DNA of 64,000 bases from Sipunculus nudus. Its lineage: Eukaryota > Annelida > Sipuncula > Golfingiida > Sipunculidae. Made by a program: the position numbers and the translations under genes. The stretch's first letter is position 1. Each line of letters begins with the position of its first letter. Positions 39,901 to 45,900 of this stretch are shown piece by piece. A model generated the notes under the pieces. That model had not been told where the DNA came from and did not search any database. It was given only the letters and a program-made list of their open reading frames with translations. The stretch lies in the NCBI GenBank assembly GCA_026874595.1, contig CM049309.1, positions 96,742,723 through 96,806,722 of the forward strand, given 5' to 3'.

Positions 39901-40658
39901 TTTGCACAGCTCCCGTCTGTTTGTTTGCCATGGGATAAGATCACTCATATCTCTGCAGTGATTTGACTAATTCACCTGAAATTTGGCATGCGTATACATC
40001 CTGGATAGCTTATCTGATTTTATGACAGGTGGCGCCACCTACATTCACGTTTACGCTGCAGACGTCGAAGCTCATATCTTGGGAACCGTTTGACCGATTG
40101 GGCCAAAATTTTGCATGTGTATAGATCTCACATAGCTCTTTATCATACGCAAAACTGGTGGCGCCACCTGCAGCCATTTTTGCACAGCTCCCGTCTGTTT
40201 GTCTGCCATGGGATAAAATCACTCATATCTCAGCAGTGGTTTGACATATCTGCCTAAAATTTTGCAGGTTTATACATCCCTGACAGCTCTCTTGATTTTA
40301 TGACAGGTATCCCAAAACATTTACTGTTTTTCTTCATGACAGTCTTGTCAGAGTATTAGTAGTTTTGAAGTCATATATTTAGAACTTTACTCTAACCAAG
40401 TAGGAGGGCCCCTTTCCTCTTAGCTTCTCATATGGTTATATATATGAAAAACATTTCAGTAGAATATTTTGCATATTTTGCTTTTGCTAAAATTTCAAGC
40501 TTCAGCTGAGCGCCATGACCCAATGGTCCCTTGTTTTTATCTGCCTTACCTTGGCTTTGTCTCTATTTTGACATTAAACTACCTGAATGCAGGATTTGAT
40601 TAAGTTTTGTTCTGTTTTCTTTCAGTCTATTAAGAAGGATCTGGAGGAGTTTTTCTGA
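1595..40658 (+). CDS. GPX4-like: Selenocysteine glutathione peroxidase, GPx4-like (5' partial, 4 exons)
   Basis: Joining 1595-1742, 10340-10488, 27349-27433 and 40626-40658 gives 137 residues in one frame when the TGA at 1632-1634 is read as Sec. GPx4 enzymes reduce phospholipid hydroperoxides with glutathione and are usually about 170 residues in the cytosolic form, so roughly 30 or more N-terminal residues lie upstream of the window. Visible landmarks are VNVASKUGF (Sec at residue 13), [11 protein letters not shown] with the catalytic Gln at 49, [11 protein letters not shown], and KWNFTKF with catalytic Trp103 and Asn104. The sequence runs straight from MKQKGTLLD to RIKWNF with no oligomerisation loop, as expected of monomeric GPx4 rather than tetrameric GPx1. 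All introns have GT-AG ends; the phases are 2 (upstream), 0, 2, 0. A SECIS in the 3' UTR supports Sec insertion. The paralogue and species are uncertain. Confidence 0.93.
1632..1634 (+). other. In-frame TGA read as selenocysteine
   Basis: TGA sits between ASK and GF, exactly where GPx enzymes carry their catalytic Sec (or Cys in Sec-free homologues). Both sides are well conserved and the rest of the exon is open. Together with the downstream SECIS, this makes recoding far likelier than a nonsense mutation. Confidence 0.92.
1743..2020. other. Intron 1 start, non-element sequence
   Basis: No gene is seen. TACCGTAAATTTACACATAT (from 1758) begins 16 bases after the donor and is repeated in inverted orientation at 9842-9864. 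A 72-codon open frame at 1815-2033 shows no family resemblance and runs into a repeat; I do not call it. Confidence 0.5.
2021..5725 (+). mobile_element. Family R composite (two starts, one end)
   Basis: It starts with GCGAACCTGTG (2022-2032) and ends with the perfect inverse CACAGGTTCGC (5695-5705), then an AGGCCT-GT-AGGCCT hairpin (5709-5722) and TGTT. A second R start (AGTGAACCTGTG, about 3394) shows that a further copy is inserted in or joined to the first, so 2021-3393 is a 3'-truncated copy. The palindrome GGTGGCGCCACC occurs at 2461-2472 and 3775-3786. From about 4780 to 5250 the element carries tandem minisatellites (about 33 bp, GGTCAAGAGTTCACTCAGTG type) preceded by a shorter tandem around CACCTCATGGG (about 4856-4915). 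No transposition protein is seen. Confidence 0.8.
5726..6566. other. Unique intron sequence
   Basis: About 840 bases between two mobile elements, less AT-rich than its surroundings. No exon or RNA gene is recognised. Its right part (about 6361-6560) resembles the sequence just after the next element (about 9262-9530); see the paired repeat entry. Confidence 0.5.
6361..6560 (+). repeat. Diverged direct repeat flanking family A copy (left)
   Basis: Shares ordered blocks with about 9262-9530, including GAAACGG, the TTTTCACGCAACA-type block (TTCTTCACGCAACATTGGC here) and TTATTCATAA-like ends. The two stretches lie on either side of the intact family A copy at 6571-9211. They are too long and too diverged to be a normal target-site duplication, so an older local duplication is likelier. 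Confidence 0.5.
6571..9211 (+). mobile_element. Family A, full-length (~2.64 kb)
   Basis: Complete copy. The 5' end has AGCTCAGCTGACT (6572-6584), ATA, then AGTCATCTGAGCT, a 13-bp near-perfect hairpin, followed by a (CCGT)n tract up to about 6680. The 3' end is CAGCTGAGC, then GACCCATAGGTC, then CCTTGTT ending at 9211. CAGCTGAG near the 3' end is the inverse of the 5' start, giving asymmetric terminal inverted repeats. The interior has two diverged copies of an internal segment (about 6780-7300 and 7430-7990). No protein longer than about 77 codons is open. The tetranucleotide tract and the bivalve-like style recall the 'pearl' elements of bivalves, but I cannot verify membership. Confidence 0.85.
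9262..9530 (+). repeat. Diverged direct repeat flanking family A copy (right)
   Basis: Partner of about 6361-6560. The common blocks are in the same order and orientation, for example CTGAAACGG and TTTTCACGCAACAGTGGC. A 94-codon antisense open frame at 9230-9514 shows no recognisable domain and is not called. Confidence 0.5.
9531..10339. other. Intron 1 end, mostly unique
   Basis: No gene is recognised. TATATGTGGGGAAATTTACG (from 9842) is the inverted partner of 1758-1778 and may be the end of an older DNA transposon. The tract ends in TTTGTTTTCTTCAG, the splice acceptor for the next GPx exon. Confidence 0.5.
10340..10488 (+). CDS. GPX4-like: GPx exon, central part
   Basis: The acceptor TTTTCTTCAG ends at 10339; the donor is TTAGA|GTAAGG at 10488/10489. 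It encodes [20 protein letters not shown] and continues through [20 protein letters not shown] to KQKGTLL, plus two bases of a split Asp codon. The EPGSN motif follows directly on the FGGQ of the previous exon, as in GPx4. If the donor is ignored the frame hits TAA at once, which is simply intron sequence. Confidence 0.93.
10489..11196. other. Intron 2 start with family A fragment
   Basis: Mostly unrecognised. About 10718-10812 is a degenerate 5' end of family A (AGCTCGGCTGACT and the 'TTTTGAAACTGTTGGACCTA' phrase). About 10876-11043 is the left arm of a long inverted repeat; see that entry. Confidence 0.5.
10876..11043 (+). repeat. Long inverted repeat, left arm
   Basis: About 170 bases that reappear in reverse complement at about 12625-12780. 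Shared blocks include AGCTCAAGTGAGACAC, GTGTGAACTGG, GAGCACCATTT and GGCTGCCAGGCCCCTCAT. The arms flank a complete family C element. The likeliest reading is a foldback or long-TIR element, or an older inverted duplication, into which family C was inserted. Confidence 0.6.
11197..12339 (+). mobile_element. Family C, full-length (1.14 kb)
   Basis: It begins GTATCCCCAGACA (11197-11209) and ends with the exact inverse TGTCTGGGGATAC (12296-12308), a hairpin TGGCACC-TGC-GGTGCCA, and CTAG (12336-12339) followed by T. The interior contains diverged copies of the unit that is amplified at 43-47 kb, with AGGTCAAAGGTCAAGGTCA-type nuclear-receptor half-site clusters near 11851-11870, 11997-12013 and 12141-12158. 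A poly-G run (12268-12288) sits just before the 3' inverted motif. There is no coding capacity. Confidence 0.85.
12340..14906. other. Unique intron 2 sequence
   Basis: About 2.5 kb without a recognised gene. It includes the right inverted arm (about 12625-12780) and an imperfect (ATTACT)n microsatellite at about 13540-13632. Small open frames (13014-13253, 13723-13950, 14060-14260) have no family resemblance or exon context. Confidence 0.5.
12625..12780 (-). repeat. Long inverted repeat, right arm
   Basis: Reverse-complement partner of about 10876-11043, roughly three-quarters identical by eye, with small indels. Confidence 0.6.
17640..19270 (+). repeat. Tandem duplication inside family A (~0.8 kb units)
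   Basis: Two consecutive units share the same order of landmarks. Each starts near CAGGACTGCCTAATATCAAA (about 17665 and 18460) and ends in a poly-C run plus CCAACCAGATAT (about 18270 and 19135). The second contains a long (TA)n tract. Confidence 0.7.
18846..18911. repeat. (TA)n microsatellite
   Basis: About 65 bases of uninterrupted TA. It lies in the second of the duplicated units; the first unit has only a few TA repeats at the same place, so the expansion came after the duplication. Confidence 0.95.
20322..20452. repeat. (CT)n-rich low-complexity tract
   Basis: Interrupted CTCTCT runs with repeated CAGTCTAGCT spacers. No gene. Confidence 0.9.
21481..21958 (+). repeat. 268-bp tandem duplication
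   Basis: GTACCTTGTCAAGAC recurs at 21481 and 21749. The following 200 bases match closely, including CATACAGTCACAAATTCATA. The second unit is shorter at its right end. Confidence 0.85.
22893..26833 (+). mobile_element. Family R, full-length, with family C inserted
   Basis: It starts at 22893 (AGCGAACCTGTG) directly against the ...CCCTTGTT end of a family A copy and ends CACAGGTTCGC (26803-26813), AGGCCTGTAGGCCT, TGTT. Removing the family C insert (23856-25068) leaves about 2.73 kb. GGTGGCGCCACC is at 26286-26297. The 33-bp minisatellite is at about 25690-25945. A 66-bp unit (GGAATTTGATACATCAGCCT) is duplicated at 26156 and 26222. Confidence 0.82.
23856..25068 (+). mobile_element. Family C nested in family R
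   Basis: GTATCGCCAGACA at the 5' end and TGTCTGGCGATAC (25025-25037) at the 3' end share the same G-to-C change relative to other copies, so the two inverted motifs have co-varied. The hairpin is TGGCACC-AGC-GGTGCCA and the end is CTAG (25065-25068). The empty R sequence is visible near 2969-2975, giving a direct before/after comparison of the insertion site. It carries AGGTGGCGCCACCT at 24506-24519. Confidence 0.87.
26834..27294 (+). mobile_element. Family A 3' tail
   Basis: Resembles 19890-20010 and the ends of the complete A copies. It finishes CAGCTGAGC, GACCCATGGGTC, CCTTGTT at about 27294, which is 54 bp before the next GPx exon. Confidence 0.75.
27349..27433 (+). CDS. GPX4-like: GPx exon with catalytic Trp-Asn
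   Basis: The acceptor CATGTTTGTAG ends at 27348; the donor is CCATTT|GTGAGT. The first base completes the split Asp codon, then the exon reads [20 protein letters not shown] and continues YAPTTEPF. Trp103 and Asn104 of the visible fragment are the GPx active-site pair that work with Sec and Gln. Confidence 0.93.
27434..28221. repeat. Intron 3 start with a 186-bp tandem duplication
   Basis: TGTAGTACAATATGTCAGAC occurs at 27791 and 27977, and flanking sequence is repeated up to about 28215. The rest is unrecognised, with no gene seen. Confidence 0.8.
28222..28465 (+). mobile_element. Fragment starting TCTCCCC...GGGGGAGA
   Basis: TCTCCCC followed by a C run (about 28232-28252) and GGGGGAGACGTTGTTTTCAG forms a snapback terminus. 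It resembles the start of yet another repeat family; only about 240 bases are present and the type is not certain. Confidence 0.45.
28466..28875 (+). mobile_element. Family A 5' fragment
   Basis: AGCTCAGCTGGCT and the following ATTCATCTGAGCT hairpin, a short tetranucleotide remnant and the family A interior are present, then similarity stops at about 28875. Confidence 0.75.
28876..29856 (+). other. CpG-rich unique island in intron 3, promoter-like
   Basis: This stretch matches none of the repeat families and contains many CpGs in an otherwise CpG-poor intron. It opens with CCCAATCCG-G-CGGATTGGG (28883-28901, perfect 9-bp arms). Motifs include TGCGCAGTGCGCG (NRF-1-like with one extra base, 28907-28919), TTACGTCA (CRE/ATF-like, 29133-29140), CTTCCGGA (ETS-like, 29143-29150) and AACATGGCCGCC (29365-29376). 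The last overlaps an ATG in good context that opens a 30-codon frame (29368-29460) starting [10 protein letters not shown]. An 89-codon frame (28952-29221) overlaps upstream. It could be a promoter with a first exon of another transcript, or simply unique intron; no protein family is recognised. Confidence 0.4.
29859..32486 (+). mobile_element. Family A, full-length (~2.63 kb)
   Basis: Nearly the same as the copy at 6571-9211 along its whole length: 5' hairpin at 29860-29888, (CCGT)n, paired interior segments, and the end CAGCTGAGC, GACCCATAGGTC, CCTTGTT at 32486. The close match between the two copies points to recent activity of this subfamily. No coding capacity. Confidence 0.88.
32487..33060. 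other. Unique intron 3 sequence
   Basis: Unrecognised; contains a C run at 32731-32746. No gene seen. Confidence 0.5.
33062..35630 (+). mobile_element. Family A with internal deletion and nested family P
   Basis: It starts AGCTCAGCTGACTATAAGT, then jumps straight to TTTCGACACCATTGGACC, so the second hairpin arm and the CCGT tract are deleted. Family P sits at 33217-34395. The end is CAGCTGAGC, GACCCATGGGTC, CCTTGTT at 35630. Confidence 0.82.
33217..34395 (+). mobile_element. Family P, full-length, nested in family A
   Basis: It begins ATGCCCCCGCC and ends GGCGGGGGCAT (34362-34372), a small GTCG-TTC-CGAC hairpin and CTAG (34392-34395). The interior is about six tandem units of roughly 180 bp, each with a T run followed by CGCAATGCCTGCAGATA-type sequence and TTGACCTACTTTTGACC. 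The family A sequence on both sides is continuous when P is removed. Confidence 0.87.
35631..37020. other. Unique intron 3 sequence
   Basis: About 1.4 kb without recognised repeats or exons. The right part (about 36510-37010) is richer in CpG and contains CCCAGCGGGGGGCG (about 36746) and, on the minus strand, CAAGATGGCG (complement of 36985-36994), a YY1-like motif. No gene is called. Confidence 0.45.
37131..37346 (+). mobile_element. Family P 3' fragment
   Basis: One core unit plus the P terminus: GGGGGCAT, hairpin GTGTCG-TTC-CGACAC, then ATCTAG ending at 37346. The left side is truncated. Confidence 0.8.
38001..38825 (+). mobile_element. Family V, full-length (825 bp)
   Basis: It begins GTATCCGCC (38001-38009) and ends GGCGAATAC, the GTAGTCG-CTTGT-CGACTAC hairpin (38796-38814) and CTAG (38822-38825) followed by TT. 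GGTGGCGCCACC occurs at 38274, 38423 and 38695. No coding capacity. Confidence 0.85.
39016..40308 (+). mobile_element. Family V, 3'-truncated, with ~278-bp tandem core
   Basis: The 5' motif GTATCCGCC is at 39016. The core phrase beginning CATGGGATAA recurs at about 39652, 39929 and 40207 (period about 278). Each core unit holds two GGTGGCGCCACC palindromes or a one-base variant (39329, 39476, 39605, 39750, 40028, 40157; variant at 39879). The hairpin/CTAG end is missing; the break at 40308 falls inside a unit. Confidence 0.85.
40626..40658 (+). CDS. GPX4-like: GPx terminal coding exon
   Basis: The acceptor is TTTTCTTTCAG ending at 40625. It encodes [10 protein letters not shown] and then TGA (40656-40658), matching the C-terminal helix of GPx4. 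The stop codon is also TGA; reading through would add 11 codons before TAA. Confidence 0.92.
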   Translation, partial: SIKKDLEEFF

Positions 40659-40763
40659 CTGGAACAAGGGGAAAGGGTCCAACACAAACTTTAAAAACCA
40701 GGTCATATTGACCTCTTTTTTGTCTTTCTTGTTGGTTTGAAGGATAGATGAATCATGGATGTT

Positions 40764-40808
40764 ATGAAGGCTGACCCAGAAACCAGAACTTGGTAGGGTT
40801 TGCTGGAT
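40764..40808 (+). promoter_or_regulatory. SECIS element (form 2)
   Basis: ATGA at 40764-40767 pairs with GGAT at 40805-40808 as the non-Watson-Crick quartet (U-U, G-A, A-G). Helix II is AGGCTGACCC against GGGTTTGCTG (40768-40777 with 40796-40805), with one U-U mismatch and G-U pairs. The unpaired AAA is at 40780-40782, 12 bases after the quartet, as expected. A short extra helix ACCA/TGGT (40782-40785 with 40791-40794) makes this form 2. It lies about 105 bases after the stop. SECIS elements recruit SBP2 and the Sec-specific elongation factor to recode UGA. Confidence 0.85.
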
Positions 40809-41257
40809 ATCTTCTACTGTGCACCGTTTCCAGTGACTTGTTTAAAGTTTGAACCAAGAGAAAGAGAAAAAGAGAGGAAAATGTGAACCTGGATGTTTGT
40901 ATCATGGAATATTTTAGTTTCTTTTATTTTAATTTTTTTATTAATTCAGTGGTATATATTATATTATACATGTCTTAAGTAACATTATTTGAAACTTTTT
41001 CCAAGTCAAACTTGTCATCAATCAGTGGCTTATATTTTACCAAACACACTTAGCTCTTGGAGTCTGATGTAACATTAGCTAACTTTCTTGATATGGTATA
41101 GATTCATGCCCTTTTGTTAAAAAATTATAGTATAAATGGTATGTCCCAAAGTGTTTTGCCATAATTTATCATTAATTGATTTTCACATTTGAAGTCATAT
41201 TTTTTTTTACATTGACATGGTAATTATACATAAACTTATTCTTCAAACTGAGAAATC

Positions 41258-41267
41258 AATAAATAAA
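41258..41267 (+). terminator. Poly(A) signals, two overlapping AATAAA
   Basis: AATAAATAAA gives hexamers at 41258-41263 and 41262-41267, followed within 15 bases by a TG-rich stretch. Confidence 0.8.
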
Positions 41268-41285
41268 TTGTATATGACCATGTGT

Positions 41286-42249
41286 GTGCCTTTTTATATA
41301 TTGATACGGGACCCGGTCTCCACCATAATGATATAGAGGAGGGGTTCGGGGATGTCCCCACCTGTATCACATACGGTTGCTGGAAGTGGTGGCTGACAAT
41401 GTTCCAAGACCAGTTTGATGATAGAAGTCTTTATTCAATAGCAAGCGGTCTGGGACAGTCTCTCTCTCTGAGAGAGCCGCCCAGCCTCCCTGAATCTCTC
41501 TGACTCTCAGTGCGCACTACAGATAGTTTTGTTACAGAGCTTTCACGTGACATATGAGACGTACATATCCTTATTTCTGCATTTCCTCATAAAAGCTAAA
41601 CCTTATTGGATGACCCAAAGTAGGTCACAATTACATCAGAGTTATAAGTTGACTTTATAAGTTTTGCCAGATTTTACTGGATGAAAGTATTCTGGAAAAT
41701 CCCAAGTCTGACCTGACATACATCCAGTTATAGACTGACCTACAAGTCATATTTGGAGGACAGTGCTTATATACACATGCGGGGTCTCATAAAATAACAT
41801 GTTTTAATTGTGTTCTACCATTCCCTCATAAAGACTAAACACATAAGTCATTCTGTGACACTATTTCTGTTTGTACAGACTTAAAATAGACCTTAATGGT
41901 TTGGTGTACTGTTCTCTGATTAAACTGGGAGAGAAGCCTATATGTGTGTGACTGGATGACTGGTTGTCGGGTGTCATCAATTATGAGAAGTCATTAATTG
42001 TTCAGTCTGACATGCCTGAAACTGAGCTTAAATTTGTGAAATATGAAATGTGAAATATTCCTTGAAATATGTGTTAAGTCTCAAATATGCACTTTCCTAC
42101 TCCATAACAATATGAATTTACATCTTTTAATAGTTTAATGCAGGAAAACCTATCAAGAATACTACATGAAAACTACTCCTGTATTAATTTAACCATTTAA
42201 AATGGATACTAACCCTTTTCCAGTCTACCTGTTCAGATTTGGCAAAAGT
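41286..42249. other. Intergenic, unrecognised
   Basis: No repeat family or gene is recognised. A 73-codon frame from 41282 overlaps the poly(A) region and is low-complexity at its end; it is not called. Confidence 0.5.
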
Positions 42250-42921
42250 AACAAGGGACCTATGGGTCACGACGATCAGCTGTTATATATGATTAAAAAT
42301 ATTATTTAGAAATGAGGCACATGCTGGTTTTGTGTGGTAATAAATATAAGCTGTATTATGAGTTGTTGTTGTTTAGCTTATGTATGATTTTGATAGTACC
42401 TTTGGAGACAGGGAAGAGGATTGATTTCATTTATTTTATTAACAAATGGAGTACTATTGTCACACAGATTTTGACTTGGCCATAACTTATAAGCAGAATA
42501 TATAATATAAGGGTTTAACTATTAATTAAAAAAAATTACAAATAGTCCCAAATATAATTTTTATTAAAAATAATAAGAGAATCATGATTTTTTAAAATGA
42601 AATATAACTGAAATGATTATTAAAATAATATTAAAGAATATATTCATGAATGCATTCATGAATACATTTTGAAAGTATTTGCACTGGTATTCATATACTT
42701 TCATTTTTACCTGAATTCCCATTCTTTATGCAAGAAATTTTTATAATGGAGTACATAATCATATTCGTATTTAAATACAATTACAAAGTATTCGCACCAT
42801 GTCTGGTATTTATTCAGTTTTCACCAAACAATGACGTTGAGAATCCAGAATATACAAAATTCACACATTTAAATAATGATCATAAGTACCTGGTTTTATG
42901 GCTTTTATTTATATTAAAAAA

Positions 42922-45900
42922 CTAGACATTTCTTGGCACCGCAGGTGCCAGAGTATCCCCAGACATAATAGCCCCCCCCCCCCCCTTTAAGAATAGACCC
43001 CCATTTTTAGCAGCATATACTGACACTTGGCATATTTATTGTTTCTTCCACCTAACAATCAACAATCTTGTTGAAGATGTTGGTCCTGTGACCTTGATCT
43101 TTTTAAAGATGTGTCCTGTGACCTTGACCTTTGACCTCATGACCCCAAAATCAATTCGGGGCTTGCTTTCCAATGGGACATATGCAAGTCGGGTTTGAAA
43201 TCTATACATCAATAAAGCAGGAATTATTATCCAGAAACTAATTTTTTGACAGATGGCTCCTGTGACCTTCACCTTTGACCTTGTGACCTCAAAATGGATA
43301 GTGTTCTTCCTCTCTTGGCAGGAGAACTATATGTGCAAGATGAAAGATCTGAGATGAAATGTTTGGCTGAAAATGCATCCACATCTTTTTAAAGATGTGA
43401 CCTTGACCTTTGACCCCAAAATCAATTTTGGTCTTGCTTTTCCAATAGGACATATACAAGTCAAGTTTGAAATCCATACATCAATAAAAGTAGGAATTAT
43501 CATCAGGAAAATAATTTTTGGACAGATGGCTCCTGTGACCTTCATCTTTGACCTTGTGACCTCAAAAATTGATAGGGGTCTTCCACTCTTGGCAGGTGAA
43601 CTTTATGTGCAAGATAAAAGATCTGAGATGAATTGTTTGGCTGAAAATGCATCCACAATCTTTTTAAAGAGTTTCCCGTGACCTTGACCTTTGACCTCAT
43701 GACCCAAGAATCAATTTTGGTCTTGCTTTTTCAATAAGACATATACAAGTCAAGTTTGAAATCCATACATTAATAAAAGAAGATATTATCATCCAGAAAC
43801 AAATTTTTGGACAGATGGCTTCTGTGACCTTCACCTTTGACCTTGTGACCTCAAAAATTGATAGGGGTCTTCCACTCTTGGCAGGTGAACTTTATGTGCA
43901 AGATGAAAGATCTGAGATGAATCGTTTGGCTAAAAATGCATCCACAATCTTTTTAAAGAGGTTTCCTGTGACCTTGACCTTTGACCTCATGACCCCAAAA
44001 TCAATTCGGGTCTTGCTTTTCCAATGGATCAAATACAAGTCGAATTTGAAATCCATACATCAATAAAAGAAGATATTATCATCCAGAAACTAATTTTTGG
44101 ACAGATGGCTCCTGTGACCTTCACCTTTGACATCGTGACCTCAAAATTGATAGGGTTCTTCCTCTCTTGGCAGGTGAACTATATGTGCAAGATGAAAGAT
44201 CTGAGATGAAAGGTTTGGCTGAAAATGTATCCACATCTTTTTAAAGATGTGTCCTGTGACCTTGACCTTTGACCTCATGACCCCAAAATCAATTTTGGTC
44301 TTGCTTTTCCAATGGGACATATACGAGTCAAGTTTGAAATCCATATATCAATAAAAGCAGGAATTATCATTCAGAAACTAATTTTTGGACAGATGGCTCC
44401 TGTGACCTTCACCTTTGACCTTGTGAACTCAATATTGATAGGGGTCTTCCACTCTTGGCAGGTGAACTATATGTGCATGATGAAAGATCTAAGATGAATT
44501 GTTTGGCTGAAAATGCATCCACAATCTTTTTAAAGAGGTTTCCTGTGACCTTGACCTTTGACCTCATGACCCCAAAAACAATTCAGGTCTTACTTTTCCA
44601 ATGGGTCAAATACAAGTCAAGTTTGAAATCCATACATCAATAAAAGTAGGAATTATAATCCAGAAACTAATTTTTGGACAGATGGCTCCTGTGACCTTCA
44701 CCTTTGACCTTGTGACCTCAACATTTATAGGGTTCTTCCTCTCTTGGCAGGTGAACTATATGTGCAAGATGAAAGATCTAAGATGAAATATTTGGCTGAA
44801 AATGCATCCACAATCTTTTTAAAGAAGCGTCCTGTGACCTTGACCTTTGACCTCATGACCCCAAAATCAATTTTTGTCATGCTTTTCGAATGGGACATAT
44901 ACGTCAAGTTTGAAATCCATACATCAATAAAAGTAGGAATTATCATCCAGAAACTCTTTTTTGGACAGATGGCTCCTGTGACCTTCATCTTTGACCTTGT
45001 GACCTCAAAAATTGATAGGGGTCTTCCACTCTTGGCAGGTGAACTTTATGTGCAAGATAAAAGATCTGAGATGAATTGTTTGGCTGAAAATGCATCCACA
45101 ATCTTTTTAAAGAGTTTCCCGTGACCTTGACCTTTGACCTCATGACCCCAGAATCAATTTTGGTCTTGCTTTTTCAATAAGACATATACAAGTCAAGTTT
45201 GAAATCCATACATTAATAAAAGAAGATATTATCATCCAGAAACAAATTTTTGGACAGATGGCTCCTGTGACCTTCACCTTTGACCTTGTGACCTCAAAAA
45301 TTGATAGGGGTCTTCCACTCTTGGCAGGTGAACTTTATGTGCAAGATGAAAGATCTGAGATGAATCGTTTGGCTAAAAATGCATCCACAATCTTTTTAAA
45401 GAGGTTTCCTGTGACCTTGACCTTTGACCTCATGACCCCAAAATCAATTCGGGTCTTGCTTTTCCAATGGATCAAATACAAGTCAAATTTGAAATCCATA
45501 CATCAATAAAAGAAGATATTATCATCCAGAAACTAATTTTTGGACAGATGGCTCCTGTGACCTTCACCTTTGACATCGTGACCTCAAAATTGATAGGGTT
45601 CTTCCTCTCTTGGCAGGTGAACTATATGTGCAAGATGAAAGATCTGAGATGAAAGGTTTGGCTGAAAATGTATCCACATCTTTCTAAAGATGTGTCCTGT
45701 GACCTTGACCTTTGACCTCATGACCCAAAAATCAATTTTGGTCTTGCTTTTTCAATAAGACATATACAAGTCAAGTTTGAAATCCATATATCAATAAAAG
45801 CAGGAATTATCATCCAGAAACTAATTTTTGGACAGATGGCTCCTGTGACCTTCACCTTTGACCTTGTGAACTCAAAATTGATAGGGGTCTTCCACTCTTG

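Larger units (their letters stand above)
37021..40535 (+). mobile_element. Family A tail with nested P and V elements
   Basis: Family A interior resumes at 37021 and is interrupted by a P 3' fragment (37131-37346), a complete V (38001-38825) and a 3'-truncated V (39016-40308). The A 3' end (CAGCTGAGC, then a degenerate GACCCAATGGTC, then CCTTGTT) is at about 40535, 90 bases before the last GPx exon. Confidence 0.75.
40659..41285 (+). other. GPX4-like: GPx 3' UTR
   Basis: About 620 bases from the stop to the expected cleavage site. It contains the SECIS and overlapping poly(A) signals. The exact cleavage point is estimated from the signal position and the TG-rich sequence just after it (about 41280-41288). 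Confidence 0.75.

Noticed and set aside
41282-41503. 73-codon frame after the GPx poly(A) signal as a gene
   Set aside because: Starts inside the likely cleavage region, ends in simple CTCT sequence, and matches no family I know.
44744-45124. A 126-codon open frame and many 60-100-codon frames on both strands at 43-47 kb as a repeat protein family
   Set aside because: They follow the 288-bp satellite period, occur on both strands with equal quality, and have no splice or promoter context. The length reflects a repeat lacking stops in one frame.
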